From the NCBI GenBank assembly GCA_009617715.1, contig VTFK01000435.1, positions 434,001-498,000 on the forward strand: DNA of 64,000 nt. The letters run 5' to 3'. Position 1 is the first letter of the stretch; each line of letters starts with the position of its first letter. The stretch comes from Plectrocnemia conspersa (lineage: Eukaryota; Arthropoda; Insecta; Trichoptera; Polycentropodidae). Positions 22,906 to 35,497 of the stretch are shown piece after piece. Under the pieces are notes generated by a model. That model did no database searches. It was not told the DNA's origin and was given only the letters and a program-made list of their open reading frames with translations. The translations under genes were made by a program, and so were the position numbers.

Positions 22906-24859
22906 CAAAAAAACAATAGTAATTTGCGTTATTTAGCACCAAGTTTTTTTAACGTATTTAATGTGATGTACTAGTTCATTAATTTAAGTTAAATACCATG
23001 CGTTTTTCTAAGTTAAATTTGGTTTTCAATTTAATTTTAAAGCGTTGCGAAGCCAGTCTAGTTGTTCCTCTAAGACATATTTTTACTTTGATTTTCAAGA
23101 CGTCATCTTTTTCTGATCTTTGAAAATGCAAAAAGTCATTGAGAGGGTAACAAATTGTTCATAAAGACCGGTCGTTTTTAGCTCCTACTAAATTTCTCAA
23201 AATTATTATTAAATACGACTTTTATCACTTTCGGTAAGTTATTTTAGATTAAAAGCATGGGTTTTGTCTCGGGCGTTTCACTGTTACAAACTTTTCGCTT
23301 TCTTCAAAAACAAATTCGATTCGGTTATTCAAGTCGTATATACAAAGTCCTTCAACAAGGTTTGTCATGGGTTATATAAAAAATATCAAACCTCGGTTTC
23401 TCGGATGATTTAACTCGGTTAATCTAAAGCTTTTTGGGCGATCGAAGACCGTTTGTAACCTATGGCGGGCGATCGTCAAAAAAATATTTTACCACTTTGA
23501 TGATAAATATACTTGATTTTCAATAGTTTTATTAAGTGTTTTATGGTATGTATGTATAAATGATATGTGGTAAAAAGATAACCAGTGCCAGAAAATATGA
23601 TAGAAATCATAATAATATTTTTTTTATATGACATTATAAACAAACGCAAAAAATTATTGAAAATATATTTTTTTGTAAATGTATAAAATAATTAAAAAAT
23701 AAAAACCGGTGTTCTATTACAAATATTTTTTCAAAAAAAAAAAAATACCTCAATGGAAATTTGAAAATAACACCTAATTTGTATTATTATTTAGTCACAA
23801 CAGAAAGTATAGCAATCATACTTATAAAATACTAGAAGCTGTTAAAATAAAATTTGTTATTATCATATAAATATATTAATATATTTTGTGTTACACAAAA
23901 TAGGTAATATTTTAATGATTTTTCGAAAAATCTCATTAAAAAAAATTGTTAACTTGACTTCAAAAAATTAAAATAAACCTTGACCTAAACTTGACCTCAA
24001 ACGATATTGAAGAAATTAATAATTTAAATATAAAGTTACTTTTAATAATCAGAAAAATTCTGACAATACAATTTTCAATACAAGTAAAAAAGGTTTAGAC
24101 AAATTAATAATTAATGGTATAGATTGTAATAATGGATGATAAATCTTTGAAATAAACCAAAAAAATGATTAAAAATCACCAAAAAAATTGAAAAATTTGC
24201 TTAGAACTGACAACAAAAAACTTACTAGAGGAATAAGCTTTATTACGCTTGAACATTCAAAATACTGAGATTTTTTTTATTGATAGCAAAAAAAAAATAC
24301 TTATTAAAATAATGATTTATATTTTATTACTTAAACATATTTTTTTAAATTTTAATAACCTTTGTATCAATTTAAAATATTTATTATCGCATATTTTTTT
24401 GTCAAAGTAAAGTTTTAGACTGGTATTCTTATTTTTTATGGCAAAAATATCACTTTATATTGTAATAATATACAGTAGCGTTTCTCATAATAATATACAG
24501 TAGTTTTTATAAATTAAAACTAGTGGTTCTGTGAAAACATATTCAAGAAGTTATGTTATGCAAAATATCAAAGGGAACTCTTTGATCAAATAAAATTTAA
24601 AACGCTGGTCCTTACGAACGTATTGTGTACGATTTTATATTTATTATGTATGCTTATGTATCTAGTTCTACTTAAACTTTAATTTAGTCAATTATATTAT
24701 TGTTATTTTTGTTTAATTTTAATATAAATAACTTTGCAACAAGTTTTACGACATTTACGGTGATTTTCATAATACTAAATATGTGTTTACGATTACCTCA
24801 CTTAATGATGCGTATAAACGTTTTGCGAAGCATAACATATTAATAACATTTTGGGGTCT
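22906..24859. other. AT-rich spacer, partly mixed composition
   Basis: 23040-23480 is of mixed composition and contains GGGCGATCG twice (23437 and 23467). The rest is extremely AT-rich with A runs. A 16-base word TAATAATATACAGTAG is present twice (24463 and 24488). No gene seen. Confidence 0.45.
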
Positions 24860-25160
24860 CTTTATCTGAAATCTACTTTTTTGAGCGTTTAATTTATAAA
24901 AGGGTTGCCGCTTTGCTCGGGTCTTGTCTTTTTGCGTGAGGGTCGTATTACTACTACGCCGGAGGTTCTCCTCCTGTCCTTACATTTTAATGCATTGTTA
25001 GTCTTTGAGGTCCATTCGACCAGCTTAGTTTCCTGACCGTTGCCGTTTAATTGTCCGTGAATAAAGCGGGATTTTCCAGATTAGGGTTTCGCGAATTGAC
25101 CCACTGATGTTTTTATACGCAAAAGGAAATTCGTCTTGTCTAGCTCTTATGCGGTATTCT
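24860..25160. other. GC-richer island
   Basis: About 300 bases of higher GC without an open frame above background. Possibly regulatory or conserved non-coding DNA. Confidence 0.35.
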
Positions 25161-25999
25161 ATTTTAATGGCTTAAGTAATATATATATACTTATCTATTG
25201 TAATGTATAAGTTTATAAAAGCATCTTATTTAAACATTAGTATTATTATTAGTATCGTATCTACTGAAAATTGTGCGAACATAAATAAAAGTAATTGTTT
25301 TAATCCTGAGTATATATTTATATATAATTTTTTTAATAATAGCTTGACGTAATAATGAGGCATAAAAATAGTATTATAATTTCTCTTATATTTAGACAGT
25401 ATATAAAAATTAGTATTTTTACATTTTAAAACATTTTGCCGATTTTAAAACCAATTAGTAAAATATTTTTATAAATACTGGCGACTTACTGCACTTTAAT
25501 TTTTTTTATAAATTATATAAATTATAGATATGACGTTAATTTTAAGTCTACAATTTTTTTCGGTGTAATAAATCAATAGTTTTTTAATTTGATTTATTTC
25601 AAATTTAGCTATCATGTCCTTAAATCAATTTTATTAAGAACTTGTTGTATACTTAAACATAAATATTTAATCTTCTATTATTAAATAAAATTATTTTTAA
25701 GAAGCCTAACTGAGAAGCTTTCGACTGAATTTCTTCATATACAATAAAATATTTATTTCCATAAAAAAACTCTTATTCAATGTCAGTAAAGATAAAATGC
25801 TAATCTTAGATCAATCTTAATTTTTTTATAAAAAAAAGCCTGGTTACCAGAATATTTAATTATAATCTAGTTTCCATCCCAGAAAGCAACTCATTCTTGC
25901 GCATAATCATAATTGAAAAATCTCATGTAATTCCACTTATAAACATTTTTATGTATACTGGTTAACATTCCATTTTTCATGATGCAAATAAAAATTCAA
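25161..25999. other. AT-rich spacer
   Basis: AT-rich. Includes the first copy of the 106-bp direct repeat listed separately. Confidence 0.5.
25811..25916 (+). repeat. 106-bp direct repeat, copy 1
   Basis: Nearly the same sequence recurs at 27542-27647 in the same orientation. The last 50 bases (CTAGTTTCCATC through CGCATAATCATAATTGAA) differ at one position. Flanks are unrelated. It could be a fragment of a dispersed repeat or a local copy by duplication. Confidence 0.9.
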
Positions 26000-26500
26000 T
26001 TAAACCCACTTCCTCGACAGCATCAATCGTGATATCGTTTTTCTTTTGCCTAGATACCCATTGTGCGTGCAATAATACAAGGACGTATACAACCCTCGTC
26101 TCATTCAATTCTCTCCCCTAATCTTTTTTAATAAGGGTTCGTCCTCCTAGTTAATCTGAGACGTTTCTAAGGAGACTCTTTATCCGTCATTTTATTTGAT
26201 ACTTCCGGCGGCTGATTAGTTCCATTCTAATGACTATTAACATTTCACGCGCATTGTAGCATCAGTTCTTATTGCTTGTCTTCGGCGCACTTCAGATGGT
26301 ATATCGGGGTTTTTTTTCAACATTACGGTACTCCGGGTGGTTCTCAAACATCACGTATTGCGTCTGGAGGAGAGTTTTGAAACGTGCATGGATTATCAAA
26401 TGTTCTGCCGTATTGACGATGCTCAAGAAACTAATTTTGTAGTAAGAGTTTCGGTGGTGCTTGATGTTCTAGTAACTTACACTAAGGTTAAATAATATGT
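26000..26500. other. GC-richer island
   Basis: Mixed composition with several CTCC/CCTC words, no frame above background and no splice-bounded exon I could identify. Confidence 0.35.
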
Positions 26501-26522
26501 TTTGATTTTCTTTAGAGAGTGT

Positions 26523-26542
26523 GTGAGAGAGAGAGAGAGAGA
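26523..26542. repeat. (GA)n microsatellite
   Basis: About ten GA dinucleotides, followed by a short TA tract. Confidence 0.9.
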
Positions 26543-28599
26543 AAAGAATATATATATATAGTTATTTATATTTGATTTATATAGCTTTTATTGAAAATTT
26601 TGACTTCTTGAATTATTTTTTTTTAAGATAAGAAATAAATATTTGTAATTACTGTAACATTAAAACTAAATATATACAGAAATCGTCTATTAACCTTGTT
26701 TGTTAAAAAACATGTTTAGTTATTTTTAAAATTTATTGAGAATGACCAAATCAGGTTTATTATTCAGAAATATTTTTTAAATATTTTAAATCTTAATATA
26801 TAATTTCTTATCTTTATATAGATTTTAAACAATTTTAATAGTATTGTAATAAAAATTTTTTGCAATCAACAAAGATGGATCTTTGCTAATAGTTTTTCAG
26901 CAGTTTCATCGATTTTGGCATTTAACCATTTGATACTTGTATTGATATTCAAACTAATACTTTTTAATAAACTAATGTCTCCAATCAGCAAAAGGAATGA
27001 CTGATCAAACTTTTAGTTGTTTAGGAATTAAAATAGTATAATATGAATTGTACTTTGATAGACAATGAAACTGGGCCGAGAATTTTATTATTCAGTTTTA
27101 AATCCATTACGAATGTGGATATTCAAATTCCATTATCATTCACGCACAAAGCTCGTTTATATGAAATCACTAAAAACCGGAAGCACGTCAATTTTAACAA
27201 AATGTCAGTTGTTGAACTATTTTTAATATATATTATATCTTACACATTATACTTAAACTGTTTATAAATATAATTTTATATATTTAAAAGCATGCTCTCT
27301 ACTTGATTGCGGTATTTATTCGTTTAATTAGATGAATAATAAAATTAAAATTGATAAATGGAAATTTTATAATAAAAGATAATAACTTTAATGCAGTTAT
27401 TGAACCAAGAAAAAATTATAACTCTCATAGGTTCATCAGTTATTAAGTCTCTTTGATTCAAACATATTTTTAATTTATGATATTTAACAAAAATGTTAAT
27501 TTTATATTTAAAATAAATATTTACGGTTTACTGTATTTAAAATCAATCTTAATTTTTTTATTAAAAAGCCTAGTTACCAGCATATTTATTTATAATCTAG
27601 TTTCCATCTCAGAAAGCAACTCATTCTTGCGCATAATCATAATTGAATGAACACTATATTTTTTTAATGTTTAATTGTATACGTAATATTTGTATGACGA
27701 TGGTCATCGCATTAGTGAGACTTGATGCTAGTCATGATGCTAAAATTTTAAATTATAAAAATTACACTAAATATATTTTTGGTAAAATAGCACGCTATTC
27801 TTAAATCGTCCACTTTCTATTAAAACCTAAACTTAACCTAAACAAATTAATTAAATCAAACCTAAACTAATGAAAGTTATTGATTTTGAATTTTTTATTT
27901 AGAATTATTTTGACTTATTTTAAAATTCAAAAATTTTAGTTTTTGAATTTTATTTGGGTATTTTTTTATTTTTCTTTATATTCGAACGATGTGACGTTAC
28001 AATTCTGTAAAATTTTGATCACATGTAAAAACACGTACTTTATCATTCATTTGGAAATAAATATAGACTGAGCAGTGAAATTTTAAATCAATCGATGGGT
28101 GAGCTAAAAAAATTATATTTATACTAGTGAAAATATAACTTCACTGAAACATTTTTTTAAATATTTTCAAAACCACATTTTTTTTGTTTCACCTATATTG
28201 GTTTGTGACATAAAATAGTGCAGTTTATATATATGTATATATATATTTTATTTCACATTTTTATTGCCTAAATATTATTTTTTAAATAAATCTTAGTCTT
28301 TATAATACAATTGCTTTTGGCAGGGGTTAAAAATTGACGAATTTACACTATTAGGAATTTTTTAATGTAATTGTTTACAGGTTTAAAGTACAATCTATAT
28401 AGTAGAACACAATGACCTTTTTAGTGCAGTATTAATTGAAATTAATAGTCAGGTTAAATAGTATACATTACCCTTGTATTGATTTAAAATATTAATTCAC
28501 AATTTTATTAATAAGTAAGTTTAATTAATTGTCTGATAAAATCGTAATATTTACTGTATATGTTTATATTTGATTATTCATACTCTTGTCTAAAATACC
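26543..28599. other. AT-rich spacer
   Basis: AT-rich with runs of TTTAAAA type. A 74-codon frame at 27043-27267 has no recognisable motif. Contains copy 2 of the 106-bp repeat. Confidence 0.5.
27542..27647 (+). repeat. 106-bp direct repeat, copy 2
   Basis: Partner of the sequence at 25811-25916, 1.73 kb downstream in the same orientation. Scattered substitutions and a small length difference in a T/A run indicate the copies are not very recent. Confidence 0.9.
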
Positions 28600-29200
28600 C
28601 TATAATACTAAAACGAAGCCATTACTACATATGAAATTATTTATTGCTACCAATCTTAAGCAATACACCACATGTGGTGCCACTACCATGTTGTACATAC
28701 ACGTATAACAGCCTTTATATAACACATACATCCCCGATAGACGGAAATTTGCATCCATGTCACGGATCTCCTACAAAGCCTTCCAAACTGAGCCAACTTT
28801 GGAAGCTATGTGTATTAAATTGACGTTTTGCGCCGCGAACCAGTCATTCTTCGGATATAGACAGACTCTCGGAACAAGAACAATACACAACAACTTCATT
28901 ATTACGTTGGAGTACAAAAAAATAAATAACATCGTGATGTTCAGTATCGTATCGCACGTATTTTCTATATATTATATGAAACATGATATAAAGGATTCGA
29001 TTTCCTTGTTTGCCGAACTTGAAAGCGTAAATAAAACGAAAGATGCGCGCCAAAAAGGGCCGCTTTAATATCCGGCGGGGTCCAAAGGACAACGATGTGG
29101 ATTTTCGCATAAAACCTCTGGCATAAATAACATTCTTGGAGTGGAGATGAAAAAAAATTGTACTTCTGCGACACCCTAATCACTGTCTGAAGATGACGTA
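28600..29200. other. GC-richer island with chance frames
   Basis: Frames of 72-103 codons overlap on both strands. No signal peptide, domain or repeat is visible in any of them. Likely a non-coding island. Confidence 0.35.
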
Positions 29201-30479
29201 GTATTGCGTGTTTGATATTGTATTAATTTGTTAATTTCTATTAACTTGAATAGTTTTAATAATTAATATTTTTATTGGACTGGCATTTTCATTTTCTGTG
29301 AGGTGTGCATGACTTATACTTTAGGATACCTCAATTGTAGCAAGTTTTCATGATTCCTTTCTTAATTCGATTAAAGAAACTGCTGCTAAAATTTTTCAGC
29401 TTTTTTATGTGTATGGTAATAAAAAGTTATTTAGTTAAAGCAGAGGGTCTAAAATTTTTTTTCGTTTTGTACTGATCAATATTATTTTTTATTTTATTTT
29501 TAAATCATCTAATAAATCATTCATTATACAACTATTTTATGAATTTAGTGACCAGTGATAAAAATGTAACGTATCTTATTTAATATATTAATGTAAAAAT
29601 AACATTGGATTTAAGAAACATATCTGTTGCAATAAATAAATAAATATTTATTTTTATAGCTATTATACGGGCCTGATCTAAGACATAAAGGACTCATATA
29701 TGACCTAGATTAGGCATGGTCCACAAATCAATCATGATCGACCAGTCGATCGTGAAACAACGTATTATAATATTCACAGTTGGTGGTCGTGTTTGTTATC
29801 AATCTAAATTATTATCAAAGCATGATATAATAGCTATTTTGTCGTTGTTAAATTTTCTTAACGCATATACACATTATATCTCTAAAAATTATAAATGATT
29901 GTTTCTCAAATTTTATAATTTATAATATGTTGTAAATCGTAAGTAATTCAAAAAATAATATTACAGACCCTGTTAATAGGTGTCAGAACGTGCCATATGT
30001 CAAAACGACAAAAACTTCCTGATATTTTAAACTATTACTAAATTATTCATATATTAATTTTATCTAGCAAAAGACTTGCTACAAAAAGTGTAATAGATTT
30101 GGTATATAAAATTTTTTTAAGAATCTCGATAATAATATTTTTTTAATGAAGACGTCTTCAGGTGTGAATAAAATTAAAACATCTAGACTTTATTTTATAC
30201 ATAGATGTAAAATAGTTAAGGTAAATAAAATGCATAGGCTTCAAAACGATTGTTCGTTTACTTGTAGAAAGAGAAGATTATCAGTGCTTGTTGGATCAAA
30301 ATTCGCTGTGTGTCATTGTGTTCTTAACACCTATCATAGTAAAACTAAATGTCCCAAATCTAGAACTTAAAAAAAAATATAATACAATCAGTGATTTGAT
30401 TAAAAATATTGTTGCAGTAAAAACAAGGGTTAGTAATCCAAGACCTCAAAAATAAACTTTTGATTGTTATTAAAATTTG
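29201..30479. other. AT-rich spacer
   Basis: AT-rich. A 60-codon frame at 29716 and a 74-codon frame at 30146, rich in Lys and Cys, have no recognisable family and are taken as chance. No other feature. Confidence 0.45.
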
Positions 30480-30759
30480 CGACTACACACAGATGGCGAC
30501 ATTCGTTTCTCAACATGCGGTAATATACTGTTAGAAAAATGATCATTCATCAACAAGAAAACTAGACAATAGCGTGAAGGATTTCAAGCACACAGCCCAC
30601 GTTACTACCAGAAAAAATGCATAAATAACACGATTTTGTTCTTACAGTAAATATTCTCCGGCATTGCGAAAATATTTCTTTGTTGCGAAATGGTCATAAA
30701 TATAATAAATCATCGGATACACAAAATTTTTCTTGCAGTGCAATATGACCTTGGACAAT

Positions 30760-31130
30760 TCCCATCAAGCATATGTCGCTTTCTAAAGGCGTATATGTAT
30801 TTCGCCGTTCTAAAAAGCAACTGCAGCGATTGGCTGGATAATCGCTGCATAATTGTGATTGGTCAACAAACTTTGCAGGCCTGAATACTTAGGCCTGGAC
30901 TTCGATGAGGAGAAGGCAGTCACATGCAGCCACTCGAAGAGACCCCGCCTGGCAGAGGCCTGACAACTGACCGATGCAAAGATACAACCTGATACTCCCA
31001 AACACGATTATCGCAGCAAGGGGAACAGCCTCCAGACATTCCCGCTGCAAGCATCTTTGAGGAACTACAACGGATATCATCCTTGCGCCAGCTTCTCCAC
31101 CATCGTTCGTAAAAAACATCATGCCATTTA
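30760..31130. promoter_or_regulatory. Promoter-like GC island with paired CCAAT boxes
   Basis: The left edge carries a 10-bp inverted repeat TGCAGCGATT/AATCGCTGCA (30822-30831 and 30840-30849). Two ATTGG words (CCAAT on the minus strand) lie at 30829 and 30858. About 230 bases of the most even base composition in the area follow. No frame has a recognisable product. It may be a small promoter or an old transposon piece. Confidence 0.3.
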
Positions 31131-31739
31131 TCGTCTGATGGAATTGAAATATAATCTAATGAAAACTCTAACTAGATTTTACCAAGCGTCATCACTCCCT
31201 AGAGTTATCAAACCTTTATTACCGAAAAATACAAGTTAAAAATTTAAAATGTGTCACAAGATTCTTAATTTCAGATAATTGCAGTTTTAGTAGAATTTTT
31301 AAATATTGTACGTAGAATATATTAAATATTTAATCAGTCGCATACAAATTTGCAGAGCTTTTTCATTGAGACAATTCAGCTTTTGAAATCAAATTAATAC
31401 TTTGCTATGTGATATTTTTTTTAATGCCAGATCTATCAACAATGATTTTTTTAAGTATGTTAGCAATGATAAATAATAAAATTTTAGTAGACGCTTTAAA
31501 TATTTGGGTTCAGGTATTGGCGTGAGTCAACATTCTCTTATATAAATACAATAAAAAATTTGACAAATAATCACCTTTGCCATAACTATAAATAGTGTTA
31601 TACGCTAATTCTAAAATAATTTGCTTTGGAAATATTCTCTAGATTTTCTGAATATCTTTCGTATAAACCCATTTTTTCTATGGCTTTTTTATAGCATAAT
31701 ACAGAAAATATCGATTTATTTTCCTAATTTGGTAGGTTT
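31131..31739. other. AT-rich spacer
   Basis: AT-rich with no feature recognised. Confidence 0.5.
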
Positions 31740-32330
31740 ATATTTTAGGGGACCACCCTCTCTTTCGTAGCTTTCCCCTAAAAGACAGCATCTTCTAAAG
31801 CGTTTACGAAACTGATTTGGACATTTCTCAAGTCGTCTGAATTACATACATCGCTTGTAACCACCGACACACTCCGCATCATTGCATAACTCTATCTCTC
31901 GGGATGGTTTTGAAGATTAATAGTCTGGGAACAGACACACACACACATAACTTAGCGGTCGTATTATAAATTATTTTTCATTCGAATCGATCGGTTTATA
32001 AATTAGTGTGCGTTTTCCGAGTGGCAGACGGTAATTTGTTACATTGTCCAAATAGACTTACTAGATTGTGTCTACTCGATTTCAATCGAGTCCGCCTTTG
32101 CTTGTTTTTCCCACGGGAATCGGATCGCATCAATCGCGCTGACGTACGCCCCTTTGTCTTCGACATTAAATTGAACGAATTCAAATGTCTATGGACGGAC
32201 GCTTGGGTGGAAAAGTAGTCATAACTAAATGCGGTGGTGGAGCGAACCACTCATGCGTATTGGCAAATAATCCAAAGAGAGTTATGGAGCACGTATGAAT
32301 TGGAACTGTGGAGCTTAATATTTGTTTGAA
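31740..32330. other. GC-richer island with a short CA tract
   Basis: Mixed composition. A (CA)n tract of about 12 bases lies near 31936. Overlapping frames of 70 and 84 codons on opposite strands show no domain. Likely non-coding. Confidence 0.35.
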
Positions 32331-32455
32331 GAGGCACTCATAATTTTTATTTTATTTTGTGGTATCTCACCAGCTAAAAAATAACGAAGAGTACATTGAA
32401 GTAATATTTTTTATGTATATATTTACTATTCATTAAAAATATTTTGTCCATAGTT

Positions 32456-33115
32456 GTTTCTAAGCCACCGCCTTCGGGCGCCATATTTCACAATGATACA
32501 TTCTCTGTTTAATTTTTTACTCTGTAAACCGTATCGCTTTGTATGAACGGTGTATTTAATTATACACATTAACAAAGAAAATATATTTAATTATATAATA
32601 TTATAATATTAAAAATTATAATAAAATTAAATTTTCTCGATTGATTTTTGAGCCGCCGGTAATGCATTCTGTTGTTTCGACCAATGAAAAATAAGCATTT
32701 AAATATAAAACAAGATGGCTGACAGTAACGTGGCAACAGTTGTACATAATTATTAGTTATAAATAAAATTTTGCTACGCGACAATAATTTTCATTAATTC
32801 GTCATGAGCATTATTCGATTTCACTGAAAATAAATAATCGGATTGAAAATTAACTAGGTATGTTATAACTATGAAAATAAAATATATACAAAATTAAAGA
32901 TAATAAATATACATTGATAAACAATTTTCGTTATGAAATCTTCATATTTTAAATTCCCATCGACGGGCTCGGAGGCCGAAAAGTGAGTTTTTCCTTTTAC
33001 AATACATAAAAATCATCATTGCTTTTGATTTAATGCACATATTTGGTAGATTTGACTAAATATAATTACTCAAATTGCAAATAAGCCAGGAACGTCTTAA
33101 ACGTGAATGTATGAG
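32456..33115 (+). repeat. Duplicated 0.6-kb segment, copy 1 (promoter-like)
   Basis: Aligns by eye with 55558-56150 over its whole length, with substitutions and small indels. Shared blocks in order: TGTAAACCGTATCGCTTTG, a CCAATGAAAAATAAGC block with a CCAAT box, an ATGGCTGACAGTAACG block resembling a YY1-type ATGGC core, TTTTGCTACGCGACAAT, GTTATAACTATGAAAAT, and an exon-like end. That end reads, from an ATG at 32933, MKSSYFKFPSTGSEAE and stops at the strong donor AAAAGTGAGT (GT at 32983). The GACGGGCTC...GGCCGAAAAGTGAGT block is among the best kept. It may be a duplicated promoter plus first exon, or an unusual transposable repeat. Confidence 0.75.
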
Positions 33116-33616
33116 GATTGAAAGTTAATGTCGATCAAATCGGTGCTGTCGCAGTAGGAACGCTATATATATTAGCCAACGGACAGCTTATAAATGTATA
33201 GTTTCTTGAATGTTATTTAATTAAAAACATTTTACAATGATTTAAAATATGTAATTGCATACCTAAAATAATTTATATACAAATATCTGAATGCGGGTTA
33301 TTTTTAATTCAGATGGCAAAATGTGCATCTACGTCATGGTTTTTTTTTTTTTTTTTCCGTGCAAATATTTCTCTTTCGAAACAATCAAATTTAGCATATT
33401 TAGTTACATCAAACTTATGTAGTATGTTTTTTATAATAAGATAATATTTGCTAACAGTGACTGAACGATAACACGTGCAATCTCATTTTAAAACTCAAGT
33501 GAAAAATAAAAAACGATAAAGTTTTTTTACGGCAAAAACTACCTGCTCAAATATTTTGGTCAGACTCACAACTTGTAAAGAGTTTTACCTTAATTTAAGA
33601 AATGATTTATTATAAA
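33116..33616. other. AT-rich spacer with a T17 run
   Basis: AT-rich with a run of about 17 Ts at 33340-33356. No gene seen. Confidence 0.5.
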
Positions 33617-35497
33617 ATCAAGGCACCCAGGCTCCATATTATAAGAGGGGTGGCAATTTTTATTAAAAAAAACTAATATACTTAACAAGCAAAAATTTAT
33701 TATTTTTTTTAAAAAAAATTCAAGATAATTGATTCTGCGACAGTGATCGTGTCTTAAAAAAAATCACCAAAAGTGTAAGAATAAATATTTTTTAATGGTA
33801 TTTTGCTTTTATTTTTATTATAATACATTTTTACTGTCTTTAGTTTTTTAAACAAAATTTTTTTTTTTTTGAATAGCCACTATTTTGAAACAAAACAATG
33901 AATATAACTGGCTAACAAATTTATTAAAGATGTTGACAAGGTCTAATTTTTGGCAAAAAAATTGCGATGATATAATAAAAACCGCAAAAGGTTATCGTGT
34001 CCTTAACGTGAATTTTCATATATAAACTTATTATTTTTAGGCAAAATATGTTTTTATAAGGAATAAAGTTAGGCTGAGTTAGGGTATGCTACGATTTATC
34101 GTAGCCTAACCTCACTATCGTAGCCTAACCTAACAAAGCCTAACTCAAAAGATTATTGATTAAGGGAAAATATAAATTTATGTACACGTGTTCTCAATTT
34201 ATTACTTTCAGGTACACAAAGAGACGATCACAGTGCAGTGTAACGGGTGCAAGGTCTCCAGGCTGCATATTATAACGGGGTTCAATAAAAAAAAAAAATT
34301 TTCACCGTTTTTAAACAATAATTAAATTTTTTTTTTTCTTAAATTGAAAATTTTTATAAATTTATCTACATATAGGAGGCAGTCACAAGGGCAGTACAAC
34401 AAGGTGCAAGGTATCAAGGTCCCACAGTATAGGAAGTTGCAATTTAAAAAAAAAATGTATTGATTTTTTAAAAATAGTGTAAAAAAAATATTTCATATAA
34501 TAAAATTAAGTTTTTTTTTTTAAATTTATAATTTTATTATTGATTTTTTTTACAAAATTTTAAAAAAATTTAAATTTTTTTTTTAATTTCAAATTTTTTT
34601 TATAAAAAAAAATTTTTGTTTTTTTTATATTTAATTTTTTTTTATTGCAACTTTATATACCATGGATCTTGGGTACCTTGCACTTATTGCAACGCCCTTG
34701 CAACTGCCCCTATATGTAGATAAATTCTTAAAAAAGAGTTGCAATTAAAAAAAACAATTTAAATTTTTTAACTTTTATAAAATGTTCCAAAAAAATATTT
34801 TTTTAAAAATCATATATCATTATATTATGCATCCTATGTACCCTGCACCCGTTGCGCCCCCTTGGTAATCGTCTCTTTGTGTAGGTATAAAATTGGGAAC
34901 ACGCGAAAATCAATTTTTATTTTCCTTTAGCAAAAATCTTATAACTTAGGCTTTGTTAGGTTATGCTACCATAGTTAGGTTATGCTACGATAAATCGTAG
35001 CATACCCTTAACTCAACCTAACTTAATTTCCTATAAAAATATATTTTGCCTATAAGTAATAAGTTTATGTATGGAATTTACTCAAAATTAAGGACACGAT
35101 AACTTCTGCTGCTTTTATGTTATCAGCATAATCTTTTTGCTTCAAAATAGAGCTTGTCTACACATTAGATATATTTGTTAGCCAACTGTATCCACTATTT
35201 TCTTTCAAAATGGTGGCTAATCAAAAAATTTAAAAAATTGTATCTTTTCAAAAAAACATCTTACAGAAAAAACTAAAGAGAGTAAAAATGTATTATATTT
35301 AAATTAAAACTTAAATAAAATAATATAAAATCTTTTTTTTTACATTTTTTGTTTAATATTTTTTTAAGACACGGTTGTTGTCGTAGTTTTAAACGTTTAA
35401 TTTTTTTTTTTAAAAAACTAATTTTATATTTATTTTTTTTTTATTTTATTGATGAAAATTGCGATCCTTCTTAATAAGTTTGCGCATCATGGTCTTG
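33617..35497. mobile_element. 1.88-kb palindromic foldback-type element
   Basis: Two arms of about 850 bases (33617-34470 and 34640-35497) are diverged reverse complements of one another, separated by about 170 bases of T- and A-runs. Matching landmarks from outside in: the CGTGTCTTAAAAAAA block (33748; complement at 35365), GTTATCGTGTCCTTAA (33990; 35090), GGGTATGCTACGATTTATCGTAGC (34082; 34985), ACACAAAGAGACGAT (34213; 34868), and GTGCAAGGTAT/ACC (34407; 34672). No transposase frame is present. The structure matches foldback elements, a class of DNA transposons with very long inverted repeats, but the ends and target duplication are not resolved. If transcribed in an intron it would make a long hairpin RNA. 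Confidence 0.85.
34070..34140. repeat. TTAGG/CCTAA-rich core of the foldback arm
   Basis: The left arm holds GTTAGG, AGTTAGG, CCTAACC and CCTAACCTAAC words in about 70 bases, together with an internal short palindrome CTACGATTTATCGTAG. The right arm repeats it in complement at 34937-35018. CCTAA/TTAGG is the usual insect telomeric unit. Here at most two units are contiguous, so it is not a telomere array. Confidence 0.6.

Noticed and set aside
28757..29110. Frames of 103 and 88 codons on opposite strands
   Set aside because: Mutually overlapping, no homology recognised, flanked by AT-rich DNA without exon signals.
34070..35018. Interstitial telomere array
   Set aside because: At most two TTAGG/CCTAA units are contiguous; the words belong to the foldback arms.
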